Below the pieces are notes generated by a model, which was not told the origin of the DNA, made no database searches, and saw only the letters and a list, made by a program, of their open reading frames with translations. Both the position numbers and the translations under genes were made by a program. This document shows positions 25,437-34,307 of a stretch of DNA of 64,000 nt, piece by piece. The stretch's first letter is position 1. Each line of letters begins with the position of its first letter. This DNA is from GCA-2687025 sp964473525 (lineage in GTDB: Bacteria; Poribacteria; WGA-4E; GCA-2687025), in assembly GCA_964473525.1 (NCBI GenBank), contig CAYYPK010000004.1, forward strand, positions 124,001 through 188,000. Direction: 5' to 3'.

Positions 25437-27890
25437 CTAGTCGAACTCCATCTCCACCTTCGCGCCCTTCAGGACAAGCCGCGCGTTGAACGACCTGCCC
25501 TGCTTCGACTTGAAGCCCTTCAGGACCGACGTCTGCCCCTTTGTCAGCAGCGTGCGCGCCGTGCGCACTCCGATCTTCTTCTTCGCAACCGACTTCCACA
25601 CGACGAGATCGCAGCTCCGCTGGGAGCAGGAGAAGGACTTCGGACGCTCGACGACATCGCCGCCGCAGAGCGGGCATGCGCCGACGCTTCCGTCGCCCTG
25701 CGGCTTGGGCTTGGTTCTGCCCGTGGCCGTCGCCTTGCTCGTGGCCTTCGTCCTGCCAGCAACGGTCGTTGAGGCGGCCCGTCCGCCGCCCTTCGCCGCG
25801 CGCGCTCGCGACCCCCTCGCCGGGGTGCGTCTTCCGCCACGCCCTCTCTGCCCCTTGGCGTCGGGCGGCGCGATGTCCATGACAGCGCCGGTGGGCGAGA
25901 GGTAGAGGATAGCGTCCCGACCGCCCGGCTTCGTGACAGGCTTCATGATAAGCCCACGCTGTAGGAGCTCCCGTATCTGCGCGTCCGAGAGCGCAACGCC
26001 ATCGTGTTCGCGCCAGAGGACGAACCCACAGCCATCGTGCCAGGCGGAGCATCCATAGCCCTTCTTGCCTTCGATGACGGGCTTGCCGCATCGAGGGCAG
26101 TCGCCGAGGCGAGAGCGGTCCACCGGCACATCCACGCCTGACCCAACGATGTTCCGCGTGTATCTGACGACCTCTCGACGGAACTCGGCGGGATCGCACC
26201 GGCCCTGTTCCATCTCCCGTAAGCGCCCTTCCCACTCGCCCGTGAGCTCGGGCGACTTCAAGCTGGGTTCGTGGACCAGCGCGATGAGATAGCGTCCGAG
26301 GTCCGTCGCCGCCAGCGTCTTGCGGGCGCGCTCAATGTAGCCGCGCCTCAGGAGCGTCTCGATGATGTCGCTGCGCGTCGCCGGCGTGCCGAGGCCTTTC
26401 TCCTTGAGCGCCTCCTTCAGCTCCTCTTCCTCGACGAACTTCCCAGCCGTTTCCATGGCCCCCAGCAGGGAGTTCTCGGTGAACGGTGGTGGTGGCTTGG
26501 TCTCGCCCTTCTTCACGAACGGCTCGTGTGGCCCGCTCTCTCCCGGCTTGAAGCGTGGCAATTCTTGCTCGTCTTGCTCCTCGCTTCTCCCCGTTCTGGA
26601 CGGATAGAGGGCGGTCCATCCTGGCTCGAGAACGCGCTCGCCCTTGGCCTGGAAGCCGACGCCGTTCGAGACCCCATCGACCGTCGTGATTTCCTTCACG
26701 CACGCCGGGTAGAACGCCGCGATGAGCCGGGTCAACACGGCGTCGAACACCTTCGCCGCGGCCGAGTCTAAGCCCGCTGGCGATTTGCCCGTCGGGATGA
26801 TCGCGTGGTGGTCGGTGACCTTCGCGTCGTTCACGATGCGTCGCGTGTAGGACAGCTTCCCAAGGTCGAGCTTGCCTATCTCCGCGCGTTTCACCGAGCG
26901 GAGGCCGTCCAGCGCCTTGCGTACGGACGGCTTGAGATCCTTGCTCAGGTAGCGCGAGTCCGTGCGGGGGTACGTGATGAGCTTCGCTTCGTACAGCGAC
27001 TGCGCCGCCTGGAGGGTCGCCGCCGCGGAGATGCCGTATCGCCGGTTCATTTCTCGTTGCAGTTCCGTCAGGTCGTGGAGGAGAGGAGGCGGCTGACGAC
27101 GCTCCTTCGCGTCTACTCCCGTGATGCTGAACGGGTGATCCAGCACGCGACGCAGGATCGCGTCCGCCTTCTCCTGCTCGGGCAGGCGCCCCTCCGTACA
27201 GCGGAACAGCGCGTCGCGGTAATGCGTCATCACCTCCCAGAACGGTTCGGGGCGGAAGCTACGGATCGTGTCGTCACGCTCTACGATCATTGCCAGGACG
27301 GGCGTCTGCACGCGCCCGACGGTCCACAGGATGTCGCGGTCGCGTCCGTACCGCACGGTGAAGTTGCGTGTGCCGTTCAGACCGACGATCCAGTCGGCTT
27401 CACTGCGGCACCGCGCGGCGCTGTAGAGATCGTCGTAGTCAGCAAGGGGTTTCAGCGCCTTGAACGCGGCTCGGATCGCCTCGTTCGTGAGAGAACTGAG
27501 CCACAGCCGCTTTGCTGGCTTCTTCATGCACCCGCTCATCTGAAGCGCCCGGCGGAAGATGAGCTCCCCTTCACGTCCAGCGTCCGTGGCGCAGATAATC
27601 TCGTCGGCAGCCTTGAACAGCCGCTTGATGGTAGCGATCTGCTTCGGGATCCCCTTGCCCTGGACGGCGGCTAACTGAAATCGCCGGGGGACGATGGGGA
27701 GCGTGTCCAGAGACCACCTCTTGAAGGACGGGTCGTAGTCGCCCGGCTCCTTGAGCGTGAACAGGTGTCCGAAGGTCCACGTGACCTGGTATCCGCCACC
27801 CTCGAAGTAGCCGTCGTGACGCGTACGGCATCCGAGGCACGCCGCGATGTCACGGCCGACGGAGGGCTTCTCGGCGAGTACGACCTTCAT
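25437..27890 (-). CDS. topB: DNA topoisomerase III
   Basis: The 817-residue type IA topoisomerase decatenates and relaxes DNA by transient single-strand cleavage. The TOPRIM domain begins MKVVLAEKPSVGRDIA and includes ATDAGREGELIFRRAL near 105. VGRVQTPVLAMIVERDD lies near 190, and the active-site tyrosine in LITYPRTDSRYLS near 315. The C-terminus has two four-cysteine zinc ribbons (CPRCGKPVIEGKKGYGCS and CPLCGGDVVERPKSFSCS) joined by a basic Ala/Lys/Thr-rich linker. The ATG at 27890 was chosen because the TOPRIM strand starts there. The second ribbon and final basic segment lengthen it beyond the E. coli enzyme. Confidence 0.95.
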   Translation of the reverse strand: MKVVLAEKPSVGRDIAACLGCRTRHDGYFEGGGYQVTWTFGHLFTLKEPGDYDPSFKRWSLDTLPIVPRRFQLAAVQGKGIPKQIATIKRLFKAADEIICATDAGREGELIFRRALQMSGCMKKPAKRLWLSSLTNEAIRAAFKALKPLADYDDLYSAARCRSEADWIVGLNGTRNFTVRYGRDRDILWTVGRVQTPVLAMIVERDDTIRSFRPEPFWEVMTHYRDALFRCTEGRLPEQEKADAILRRVLDHPFSITGVDAKERRQPPPLLHDLTELQREMNRRYGISAAATLQAAQSLYEAKLITYPRTDSRYLSKDLKPSVRKALDGLRSVKRAEIGKLDLGKLSYTRRIVNDAKVTDHHAIIPTGKSPAGLDSAAAKVFDAVLTRLIAAFYPACVKEITTVDGVSNGVGFQAKGERVLEPGWTALYPSRTGRSEEQDEQELPRFKPGESGPHEPFVKKGETKPPPPFTENSLLGAMETAGKFVEEEELKEALKEKGLGTPATRSDIIETLLRRGYIERARKTLAATDLGRYLIALVHEPSLKSPELTGEWEGRLREMEQGRCDPAEFRREVVRYTRNIVGSGVDVPVDRSRLGDCPRCGKPVIEGKKGYGCSAWHDGCGFVLWREHDGVALSDAQIRELLQRGLIMKPVTKPGGRDAILYLSPTGAVMDIAPPDAKGQRGRGGRRTPARGSRARAAKGGGRAASTTVAGRTKATSKATATGRTKPKPQGDGSVGACPLCGGDVVERPKSFSCSQRSCDLVVWKSVAKKKIGVRTARTLLTKGQTSVLKGFKSKQGRSFNARLVLKGAKVEMEFD

Positions 27891-27944
27891 GCGGGTGGGA
27901 CGGTCCTTCGGTCCTGGTGATGGCGCCAGCTTCACGGATGCTTC

Positions 27945-27972
27945 AGTGTGCCGCGATGCGCGCACGGGTCAA
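27945..27972 (-). promoter_or_regulatory. promoter-like site upstream of topB
   Basis: Minus-strand TTGACC (27972-27967), a 16-base spacer and CACACT (27950-27945), about 55 bases before the topB ATG. The -10 differs from consensus at its first base. Confidence 0.4.
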
Positions 27973-28071
27973 GTGCGTGGCGGGAAAGCAGGCAGGCGCC
28001 GTCACGATCCGCACACGTTTGGGACGCGAACGACCGCTCACGGGGCGGGCGAATCCGGCGCCACAGCCGTC

Positions 28072-28101
28072 TTGCCCCTAATTCTCTCGCTGTGGGATAC
28101 T
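28072..28101 (+). promoter_or_regulatory. promoter-like site upstream of the M48 protease gene
   Basis: TTGCCC (28072-28077), an 18-base spacer and GATACT (28096-28101) preceded by TGTGG. Initiation near 28108 supports translation from the ATG at 28141. Confidence 0.35.
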
Positions 28102-28140
28102 TCAGCAGCGCCTGGCACACTTTCTGCGTTCCCACTTATC

Positions 28141-29955
28141 ATGGTCACTCTCAGCGTACCGCTCATCGTGGCGCTCGTCGCGCTGTTCTCCGTCGAAGGC
28201 TCGGGCGTCCTGCCCGTGGACGCCGGAACGCGCCTGGCCGCGTTCCTTGCGAGCATGTGGGCTCCTGCCGTCGGGATGTTTCTGTTCAGCAAGCACCTGC
28301 GTGGCCGTATCGCGGGTGACGAGGCCTTGCGGGCGACGTGGATTCGGCGCATGCGGCGTCTCGTCACGCTCGTCGAGGCGTGCCTCGTGGGCGCGTTCGT
28401 CGCGCAGGTCGCCGCAGCGGGTCTCGTAGACCTCGTCGATAGCTACCTCTCCTTCCTCGTCCTGCCGGGCGTGCGGCGTGTGTTGGCGCTGCTCCCTCTC
28501 GTTGCAGGCATGTTGGCGACGCGCCTCGCCACGCACGAGATCCAGCGACGCGAGGAAGCGTATCGAGGGCGGTTCCTCCTCCTACAGTCCAAGCTAGCGG
28601 CATTTCCTCTCGCGCCCGTGCTTGTCTACGTCACGCTATCGGACCTGTTCGAATTCGCGCCCATTGAGGTGCGTCTTCTGGCGGTGTCGCGGCCGTGGCT
28701 GGCGTATCTGGCGCCCTTGACGCTCGTCGTCGTGGCTTACATGTTCGCCCCGAAGCTCCTGCATCTCCTGTGGCGAACGCGACGGTTCAACGACCTGACG
28801 CTGAACGCGCGCGTCGAGGAGATAGCGCGCAGGCACGGTATCCGGTACCGACGGATATCCGTGTGGTATACGCGCGGCGTGCGCATCGCCAATGCCGCCG
28901 TGGCAGGGCTCATCCCCAGCGGGCGGGAGGTGTTCGTCACTGACTGGCTCCTGCATCAACTCGACGACGACGAGATCGAAGGTGTGCTCGCGCACGAGTT
29001 GGGGCACATCAAGCACCGCCACCTGTGGGTCTATCTGCTCTTCTCGTTCTCGTACTTCGGCGCCTACCTCCTGCTGTTCGGGGCGTTGCGCACGGTTCTG
29101 CCCTCGTTCCTATCACAGGGCGTGCTCGGGCCGATTCTACTCGTGGCATCGTTCTTCTACCTGTACTTCGTGCTGCTCCTGGGCTTCGTGTCGCGGCGAC
29201 TGGAACGGCAGGCGGATCTGTTCGCCGTGCGCAATATTCGCGACCCCGAGGCGTTTCCACGCGCGCTAGCGAAGCTCGCGCGATTGCACTCCTTGCCCAT
29301 GCGAATGCGCCGAGCATTCGAGTGGACGCGAACGCATCCTTCCATGCACAGACGGGTCGAATTCGCCAGGCGGGCAATAGACGGCGACACCGCGACGCTC
29401 CGCTACGGACTTACGCTGAACACCACGCGCGCCCTTGTTGTGTCGCTGCCGGTGATCGCGGTGCTGCTCTACGCGCTACGCGGGTCTGTCCTCCCGACGG
29501 CGTCCGACATCGCCGAGATGCGCGCCGTGCTGCTTATACGCGAGGCGGAACGGGTGGATGCCGACATGGAGGTAGCGGTCGCCGGTTCCGCCGCGATGGG
29601 CCACCTGCGGCTGGAGGAAGCGGACCTCGCCTCGCGTGCACAGTCGCACCTAAGCACGGTGCTCGTCGAACGGCCGGACGATGTGGAGATACACTATCTA
29701 TATGGCGTGGCGGACATCTACATGGAACGGCCGAGCGATGCGCTCTTGTCGTTCGAGCGCGTTCTCAGCGTAGATCCAACGCACGTGGGCGCGCTGTACG
29801 CTATCGCGGAGATCCACGCCGACGCGGGTGAGTGGCACGAGGCGCGGCGCTTCGCCGACCGCGCCGCGACCAGCAGCCCAGGCCACCCACAAATCGAGAA
29901 GCTCCGCAACCGCATTAGCCGGAATGACCCGGAACGGGAGACCGCCGCCGAATGA
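28141..29955 (+). CDS. M48-family membrane metallopeptidase with C-terminal TPR
   Basis: About seven to eight membrane segments flank a zinc protease domain. HELGHIKHRH (HExxH) lies near residue 285, and the third ligand Glu is probably in RRLERQADLFAV. The domain resembles HtpX/CAAX-protease M48 enzymes, which act on membrane proteins. After residue 440 come another transmembrane helix and a TPR-like region (VEIHYLYGVADIYMERPSDA, ALYAIAEIHADAGEWHEARR) that could bind substrates. The frame is open well upstream, into topB, so the start is uncertain; 28141 begins a hydrophobic segment and lies behind a promoter-like site. The stop overlaps the glnD start by ATGA. Confidence 0.85.
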   Translation: MVTLSVPLIVALVALFSVEGSGVLPVDAGTRLAAFLASMWAPAVGMFLFSKHLRGRIAGDEALRATWIRRMRRLVTLVEACLVGAFVAQVAAAGLVDLVDSYLSFLVLPGVRRVLALLPLVAGMLATRLATHEIQRREEAYRGRFLLLQSKLAAFPLAPVLVYVTLSDLFEFAPIEVRLLAVSRPWLAYLAPLTLVVVAYMFAPKLLHLLWRTRRFNDLTLNARVEEIARRHGIRYRRISVWYTRGVRIANAAVAGLIPSGREVFVTDWLLHQLDDDEIEGVLAHELGHIKHRHLWVYLLFSFSYFGAYLLLFGALRTVLPSFLSQGVLGPILLVASFFYLYFVLLLGFVSRRLERQADLFAVRNIRDPEAFPRALAKLARLHSLPMRMRRAFEWTRTHPSMHRRVEFARRAIDGDTATLRYGLTLNTTRALVVSLPVIAVLLYALRGSVLPTASDIAEMRAVLLIREAERVDADMEVAVAGSAAMGHLRLEEADLASRAQSHLSTVLVERPDDVEIHYLYGVADIYMERPSDALLSFERVLSVDPTHVGALYAIAEIHADAGEWHEARRFADRAATSSPGHPQIEKLRNRISRNDPERETAAE

Positions 29956-32612
29956 ATCCTGAGATCGCGGAGCTGCGCGAGTTTATCGGGACCGAAAGCG
30001 ACCGCAGCATGGCGCGCCACCGGCACCGTGTGTCAACCGCGCCGGTGCCGAGCCGCGAGATCATGCAGGAGCACACGAACGTCGCGGACACGGTCATTCG
30101 ACGCATCTACACGCGGGCGCGCGCCGACGGCGAGGTAGACCCCGACCAGACGCTCACCATCATCGCCCTCGGTGGGTACGGTCGCGAAGAGCTGAACCCG
30201 CACTCCGACATCGACCTGCTTCTGCTCCACGACCCGAAGAACTATCACCGGACAAGCCTGGAGGCGTTCGCCTCCCGACTCATCACCGCGCTCTGGGATG
30301 TCGGCTTTGAGGTGGGACACGGCGTGCGCACCATCGGGGAGTGCCGTGGCGCGGCGCTGGCGGACGTAGACTCACGCACCGCCATGCTCGAGGGCAGATT
30401 CGTCGTCGGCAATACGCAGCTCTACAAGCGATATGAGCACGAGATCAAGACCCGCGCGATGCGTCGGGGGGTACGCAAGTACATCTCTGAGAAGATCGAC
30501 GACTGGATGAACGACACCGGCGGCCCGCAGGCGACGGTGTACGTGCAGGAGCCGAACCTCAAGGATGGCGTCGGCGGCCTGCGAGAGGTGCACATCAGTC
30601 GGTGGGTGGCGCGCGCGCGGTTCGGCGTGTGGGAGCTGAGTGACCTCGCGGACCACGACCTCGTGCCCGACAGCGCCGTGAGCGACTACGAAGCGGCGCT
30701 GGATTTCATATGGCGGGTGCGTAACGAGCTCCACTACCTCGCCAGGCGCCGGGCGGACATTCTCAGCTTCGACATGCAGGAACGGGTCGCGAAGCAGTTG
30801 GGCTACGTGGACGTAGGTCGCCACCTCGCCGAAGAGCAGTTTATGCGCGACTACTACCGCCACGCGCGGTGGATCCACGAGTGCGCGCGCATCGTCATCA
30901 TGCAGACGCGGTGGGAAGGCACGCGGGTACAGAAGCTTATGGACCGCGCGCGGTCCTCCGTGGTGACCGAACACATCGTGACGCTGCGGGATCGGCTGCG
31001 GCTGACCCCTCGGGCGCTCTCCCGCTCCGTCAAGGACGGGTCGGCCCCAGAGTTGATGATGGAGCTTTTCCGCCAGCGCATCAGGTTGGGGTTGAGGCTC
31101 AGCGTGGCAACGCGACGACAGATCGTCGAGGAGTTGCTCGCAATTGAGTCATCGATCAGCCATGCCGGCGGGGTCTACGAAGAGTTCCTCGACCTGCTGA
31201 GCGAGGAAGACGGGGTCGGCCCAGCCGTCCGGGAGATGCACGAGCTCGGCGTCCTGACGGTCCTCATACCCGAGTTCGCGGGGCTGCAATCACTCGTCCG
31301 CTACGATCTGTACCACCGCTACACGGTCGACGAACACACGCTGTTTGCGGTGGGCAATCTCGACACGTCCAAAATCAACGACGCGCACACCTCGGAGGCG
31401 CTTGCGGAAGCGCACGCCGCGTTGAGTCAGGACGAGCGTGTCTCGTTGCGCATGGGCATGATCCTCCACGACATCGGCAAGGGCGTGCCAGCCGAGGGTG
31501 AGCACATCGTGAGGGGCAGACCTCTGCGTGACGAGGCGTTGGAGCGGTTCCCAATGCTGACAGACGAGCAGCGTCAGGACATCGTGTTTCTCTACGAGGA
31601 ACACCACCTCATGTCCCACACCGCGCAGAGACGCGACCTCGACGACCCCGACGTCATCGAGCGATTCGCCTCCCAGGTCGGCTCCGTGCGCCGCGCCCGC
31701 ATGCTCTATCTACTGACGTATGCGGACATACGGGCGGTGAACCCCGAGCTGTGGACCGACTGGACCGCTTCGCTCATGCGTAAACTGTTCATCCGGGCGG
31801 AGGGTTACTTCCGTGGTGAGTTCCTCACGGGAAGCGACACCCTAGAGCGGCGTCGGGCGGACGTGGTGAGCATGCTGGGTTCGCCGTGGGCGGACCGCGT
31901 GGCGGAGCACTTCGAGCGGATGCGCGACGAGCGGATGGGCTTCTTCTCCAAGGAGGAAATCGCCGCTCAGGTGCGTGTCGTGTCGGAGTTGGCGGACGAC
32001 CAGGCGTGCAGTCTCCAGATATTCGACCGCTCGGAGAACTACTCGTCGGCTGTCTTCGCCGCTGCCGACCGCCTGGGGCTGTTCGCGCGGATCGCGGGCA
32101 TCCTAGCCGCGGCAGACGTGAACATCCTGTCTGCCGACCTCAACACGCGAAGCGACAGTATCGCCGTGGACACGTTCCACATCGCGCACTCCGTATCTGG
32201 TAAGAGCGTCAATCCAGACAGGGCGCGCGAACTGGGCAGCCTCATCTCCCAGGTGGCGCAGGGAGACACCACCATCGAGGAGCTGTTGGCGGAGAAGACC
32301 GTCAACATGCGGCGCGAGAAGGGCCGCCGCACGGCGTACATGGAACCCATCGTGCGCATCCACAACGAGGACTCGGCGGACTACACCATTGTCGACGTTG
32401 GGGCGCCGGACCGTGTTGGGTTACTCTATGCCGTCGCGAAGTGTCTCGGCGACATGGGGCTGAACATCTCGTTGGCGAAGATCTCCACCGAGGCGTATCG
32501 CGCCGTCGATGTCTTCTACGTCACCGACGGGGACGGCGGCAAGATACTCGATTCTGCGCGGCGCGAGGAGATCACGGCGGCTCTACATGTCGCTCTTAGG
32601 GACGACGACTAG
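29952..32612 (+). CDS. glnD: bifunctional PII uridylyltransferase / uridylyl-removing enzyme
   Basis: GlnD (886 residues, normal length) senses glutamine and uridylylates or deuridylylates the PII protein to control nitrogen assimilation. The nucleotidyltransferase motif is ALGGYGREELNPHSDIDLLLLHD-like at residues about 72-95. The GlnD nucleotidyltransferase helper domain has EPNLKDGVGGLREVH near 200. The HD hydrolase has MILHDIGKGVPAEGEH near 508. Two C-terminal ACT domains contain RLGLFARIAGILAAADVNIL and APDRVGLLYAVAKCLGDMGL. The ATG overlaps the stop of the M48 gene (ATGA), so translation is coupled. No PII gene (glnB) lies in the window. Confidence 0.95.
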   Translation: MNPEIAELREFIGTESDRSMARHRHRVSTAPVPSREIMQEHTNVADTVIRRIYTRARADGEVDPDQTLTIIALGGYGREELNPHSDIDLLLLHDPKNYHRTSLEAFASRLITALWDVGFEVGHGVRTIGECRGAALADVDSRTAMLEGRFVVGNTQLYKRYEHEIKTRAMRRGVRKYISEKIDDWMNDTGGPQATVYVQEPNLKDGVGGLREVHISRWVARARFGVWELSDLADHDLVPDSAVSDYEAALDFIWRVRNELHYLARRRADILSFDMQERVAKQLGYVDVGRHLAEEQFMRDYYRHARWIHECARIVIMQTRWEGTRVQKLMDRARSSVVTEHIVTLRDRLRLTPRALSRSVKDGSAPELMMELFRQRIRLGLRLSVATRRQIVEELLAIESSISHAGGVYEEFLDLLSEEDGVGPAVREMHELGVLTVLIPEFAGLQSLVRYDLYHRYTVDEHTLFAVGNLDTSKINDAHTSEALAEAHAALSQDERVSLRMGMILHDIGKGVPAEGEHIVRGRPLRDEALERFPMLTDEQRQDIVFLYEEHHLMSHTAQRRDLDDPDVIERFASQVGSVRRARMLYLLTYADIRAVNPELWTDWTASLMRKLFIRAEGYFRGEFLTGSDTLERRRADVVSMLGSPWADRVAEHFERMRDERMGFFSKEEIAAQVRVVSELADDQACSLQIFDRSENYSSAVFAAADRLGLFARIAGILAAADVNILSADLNTRSDSIAVDTFHIAHSVSGKSVNPDRARELGSLISQVAQGDTTIEELLAEKTVNMRREKGRRTAYMEPIVRIHNEDSADYTIVDVGAPDRVGLLYAVAKCLGDMGLNISLAKISTEAYRAVDVFYVTDGDGGKILDSARREEITAALHVALRDDD

Positions 32613-32634
32613 CTTAGTAGGATCCGGGAACTCG

Positions 32635-32901
32635 ATGGAATTCCTCCTCACGATAGTCGCGGGCATCATCCTAACGACGCTCATCGTGCAGTATTTCGAC
32701 TTCAGGAAGGCCAAAATCAGAGCGCTGTCGGACGACGAACACCAGGCGGAACTGAGCGTCGTCCTGCGCGAGTTGGCGTCGATGCGCGAGATGATGGCGG
32801 ACATGATGCTCACGCTCGACCAGGAGCGCCTGCCGCCGACGCTATCCGCGCCGGGCGACGACGAACGCGCAGGATCGGATTACGACGGCGACGCGGCCTA
32901 A
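32635..32901 (+). CDS. small single-pass membrane protein with coiled coil (PspB-like plan)
   Basis: The 88-residue protein begins with a membrane helix (MEFLLTIVAGIILTTLIVQY) and then a basic/acidic helix with VVLRELASMREMMADMMLTL, followed by an acidic disordered tail. It shares the REMMADxxLxxxxER core with the next gene (33014-33310) and the general plan with 22350-22592. The ATG at 32635 lies 22 bases after glnD, so it is probably on the glnD transcript; longer in-frame starts would lie within glnD. Function unknown. Confidence 0.65.
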   Translation: MEFLLTIVAGIILTTLIVQYFDFRKAKIRALSDDEHQAELSVVLRELASMREMMADMMLTLDQERLPPTLSAPGDDERAGSDYDGDAA

Positions 32902-33013
32902 ACCTCAGCGCCGACGCGGGTGTCGTATATGGGAGACTCGTGGCTTGAGCTGAGTCCAGCGCCGCACGGTATCAGTCCTGGGCGCGTGACGGGACGCACA
33001 CGGAGTAGGAGCG

Positions 33014-33310
33014 TTGCGCAACTTGGAAGAATTCCTGGCCGTCCTGTTCCTGCTAGAGAATACGTTGTTTGTCCTCGGCGGATTCACTGTGCTCATGGTG
33101 CGTCTGCTGCGAAAACGGGCGGAGAAGCGTCAGGAAGAAGAGAGTCGGACGTCGCTCGCGGACGACCAACAGCAGCAGATCACCGACATGAGAGACGAGA
33201 TGACCCAGATGCGCGAGATGATGGCGGACTTCCTCCTCGACATGCACGCCGAGAGGAACGTGACCGTCTCCTCCGAGCCACTGGGCGCTGCGTCAGACGA
33301 CGACCGATGA
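33014..33310 (+). CDS. small single-pass membrane protein, paralogue of the preceding gene
   Basis: The 98-residue product has a hydrophobic segment (FLAVLFLLENTLFVLGGFTVLMV), a basic turn (RLLRKRAEKRQEEE), then a heptad-like helix containing ITDMRDEMTQMREMMADFLL. It matches the 32635-32901 protein over the MREMMAD core. The start is a TTG at 33014 with GGAG at 33002-33005; a second TTG at 33023 is possible. Location behind glnD and another family member suggests cotranscription. No known function. Confidence 0.6.
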   Translation: MRNLEEFLAVLFLLENTLFVLGGFTVLMVRLLRKRAEKRQEEESRTSLADDQQQQITDMRDEMTQMREMMADFLLDMHAERNVTVSSEPLGAASDDDR

Positions 33311-33344
33311 GTAGCCACCCAACGCGCGTTTGCCACACAGACGC

Positions 33345-34307
33345 GTGAGAAGTACTCTCGTCCTGCTGCTCATGTCGTTTGGCGCGCTCTCGCCCGCCGC
33401 GCTCGGCCAGATCCCACAGATCACCGCGGCCCGGCTCCTTCCAGACGGCCCGCATGGCATTGGTGACGTCCTCCGTCTCCACGTCTCGCTGACGGCTCCT
33501 CGAGGCATCACGCCCGAGATCGCCATCGTCGAGGATCCCCCCGACGATGTCGTCTGGGGCACGGTCGAACTGTCGCGGGCCGCCGATCCCGCTACGAACG
33601 ACTTGGACGCGTGGGAGATCGTGTGGCGTGTGCAGGTGTTTCGGATGGAGCCGTACGAACTGCCACCGATAGAGATCGGGGTCGGCACGGATGTGCTGCT
33701 GACGGAGCCGTTTCCCGTCGAGACGGTATCCGTGCGCGAGGGAGCGGACGCGGACCTGTTGCGCGACATCCGCCCGCCGGTGCAGGTGTACAGGACGACC
33801 TGGATTCCTGCGATTGTCGCAGGCGTGGGACTGCTGCTACTCGCTGGCTACGGGCTGTCGCGCCGCCGTCCTCGCATAGAAGCTGTCCCGGAGCCCGAAG
33901 CGCCGAGAGAACCTGACGCGCTCGAATGGGCGGAAGCGGAGTTCGCGCGCGTAGGAGGCGCGCAGGTCGAAGACGAGGAGGCCCTACGGCAGTTCATCGA
34001 CGATGTTTCGGACGTCGTGCGGGGGTACATCGCACGGCGTGTTGGCGTGTCGGCCCCAACACTCACGACTCTGGAGACGTTGGTAGCGCTGCGCGGCTCA
34101 GTCAGCGACGGCGCGCGGACATCTCTGCGAGAGACGCTTGACGGGGCGGACTACGTGAAGTTCGCGAAGCAGATCCCTGCGCGGTCGGCAGGGCAGGAGT
34201 TTCTCGAACGCGCGCGTCAAACCTGTCACACGTGCGAACGCGAGTGGGGTGAGGACGTCGGCGCCAGGACCACCGCGCGGATGTCGCCTACCGAGCTATC
34301 CGTCTGA
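33345..34307 (+). CDS. signal-peptide membrane protein (BatD/DUF4381-like layout)
   Basis: The 320-residue protein has an N-terminal signal peptide (MRSTLVLLLMSFGALSPAALG), an extracytoplasmic beta-rich domain of about 120 residues (DVLRLHVSLTAPRGI, IVWRVQVFRMEPYELPPIEI), one transmembrane helix (WIPAIVAGVGLLLLAGYGL) and a cytoplasmic part with ALRQFIDDVSDVVRGYIARR and ADYVKFAKQIPA. This layout and the YVKFAK element recall BatD-like proteins that work with MoxR/VWA systems, but a moxR gene is 13 kb away. The GTG at 33345 is chosen because the signal peptide starts there. The last 20 bases overlap the convergent crystallin-type gene. Confidence 0.65.
   Translation: MRSTLVLLLMSFGALSPAALGQIPQITAARLLPDGPHGIGDVLRLHVSLTAPRGITPEIAIVEDPPDDVVWGTVELSRAADPATNDLDAWEIVWRVQVFRMEPYELPPIEIGVGTDVLLTEPFPVETVSVREGADADLLRDIRPPVQVYRTTWIPAIVAGVGLLLLAGYGLSRRRPRIEAVPEPEAPREPDALEWAEAEFARVGGAQVEDEEALRQFIDDVSDVVRGYIARRVGVSAPTLTTLETLVALRGSVSDGARTSLRETLDGADYVKFAKQIPARSAGQEFLERARQTCHTCEREWGEDVGARTTARMSPTELSV

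Noticed and set aside
27847..28140. In-frame N-terminal extension of the M48 protease into topB
   Set aside because: It would overlap the divergent topB start and promoter and is Arg/Gly/Thr-rich without helix or domain character.
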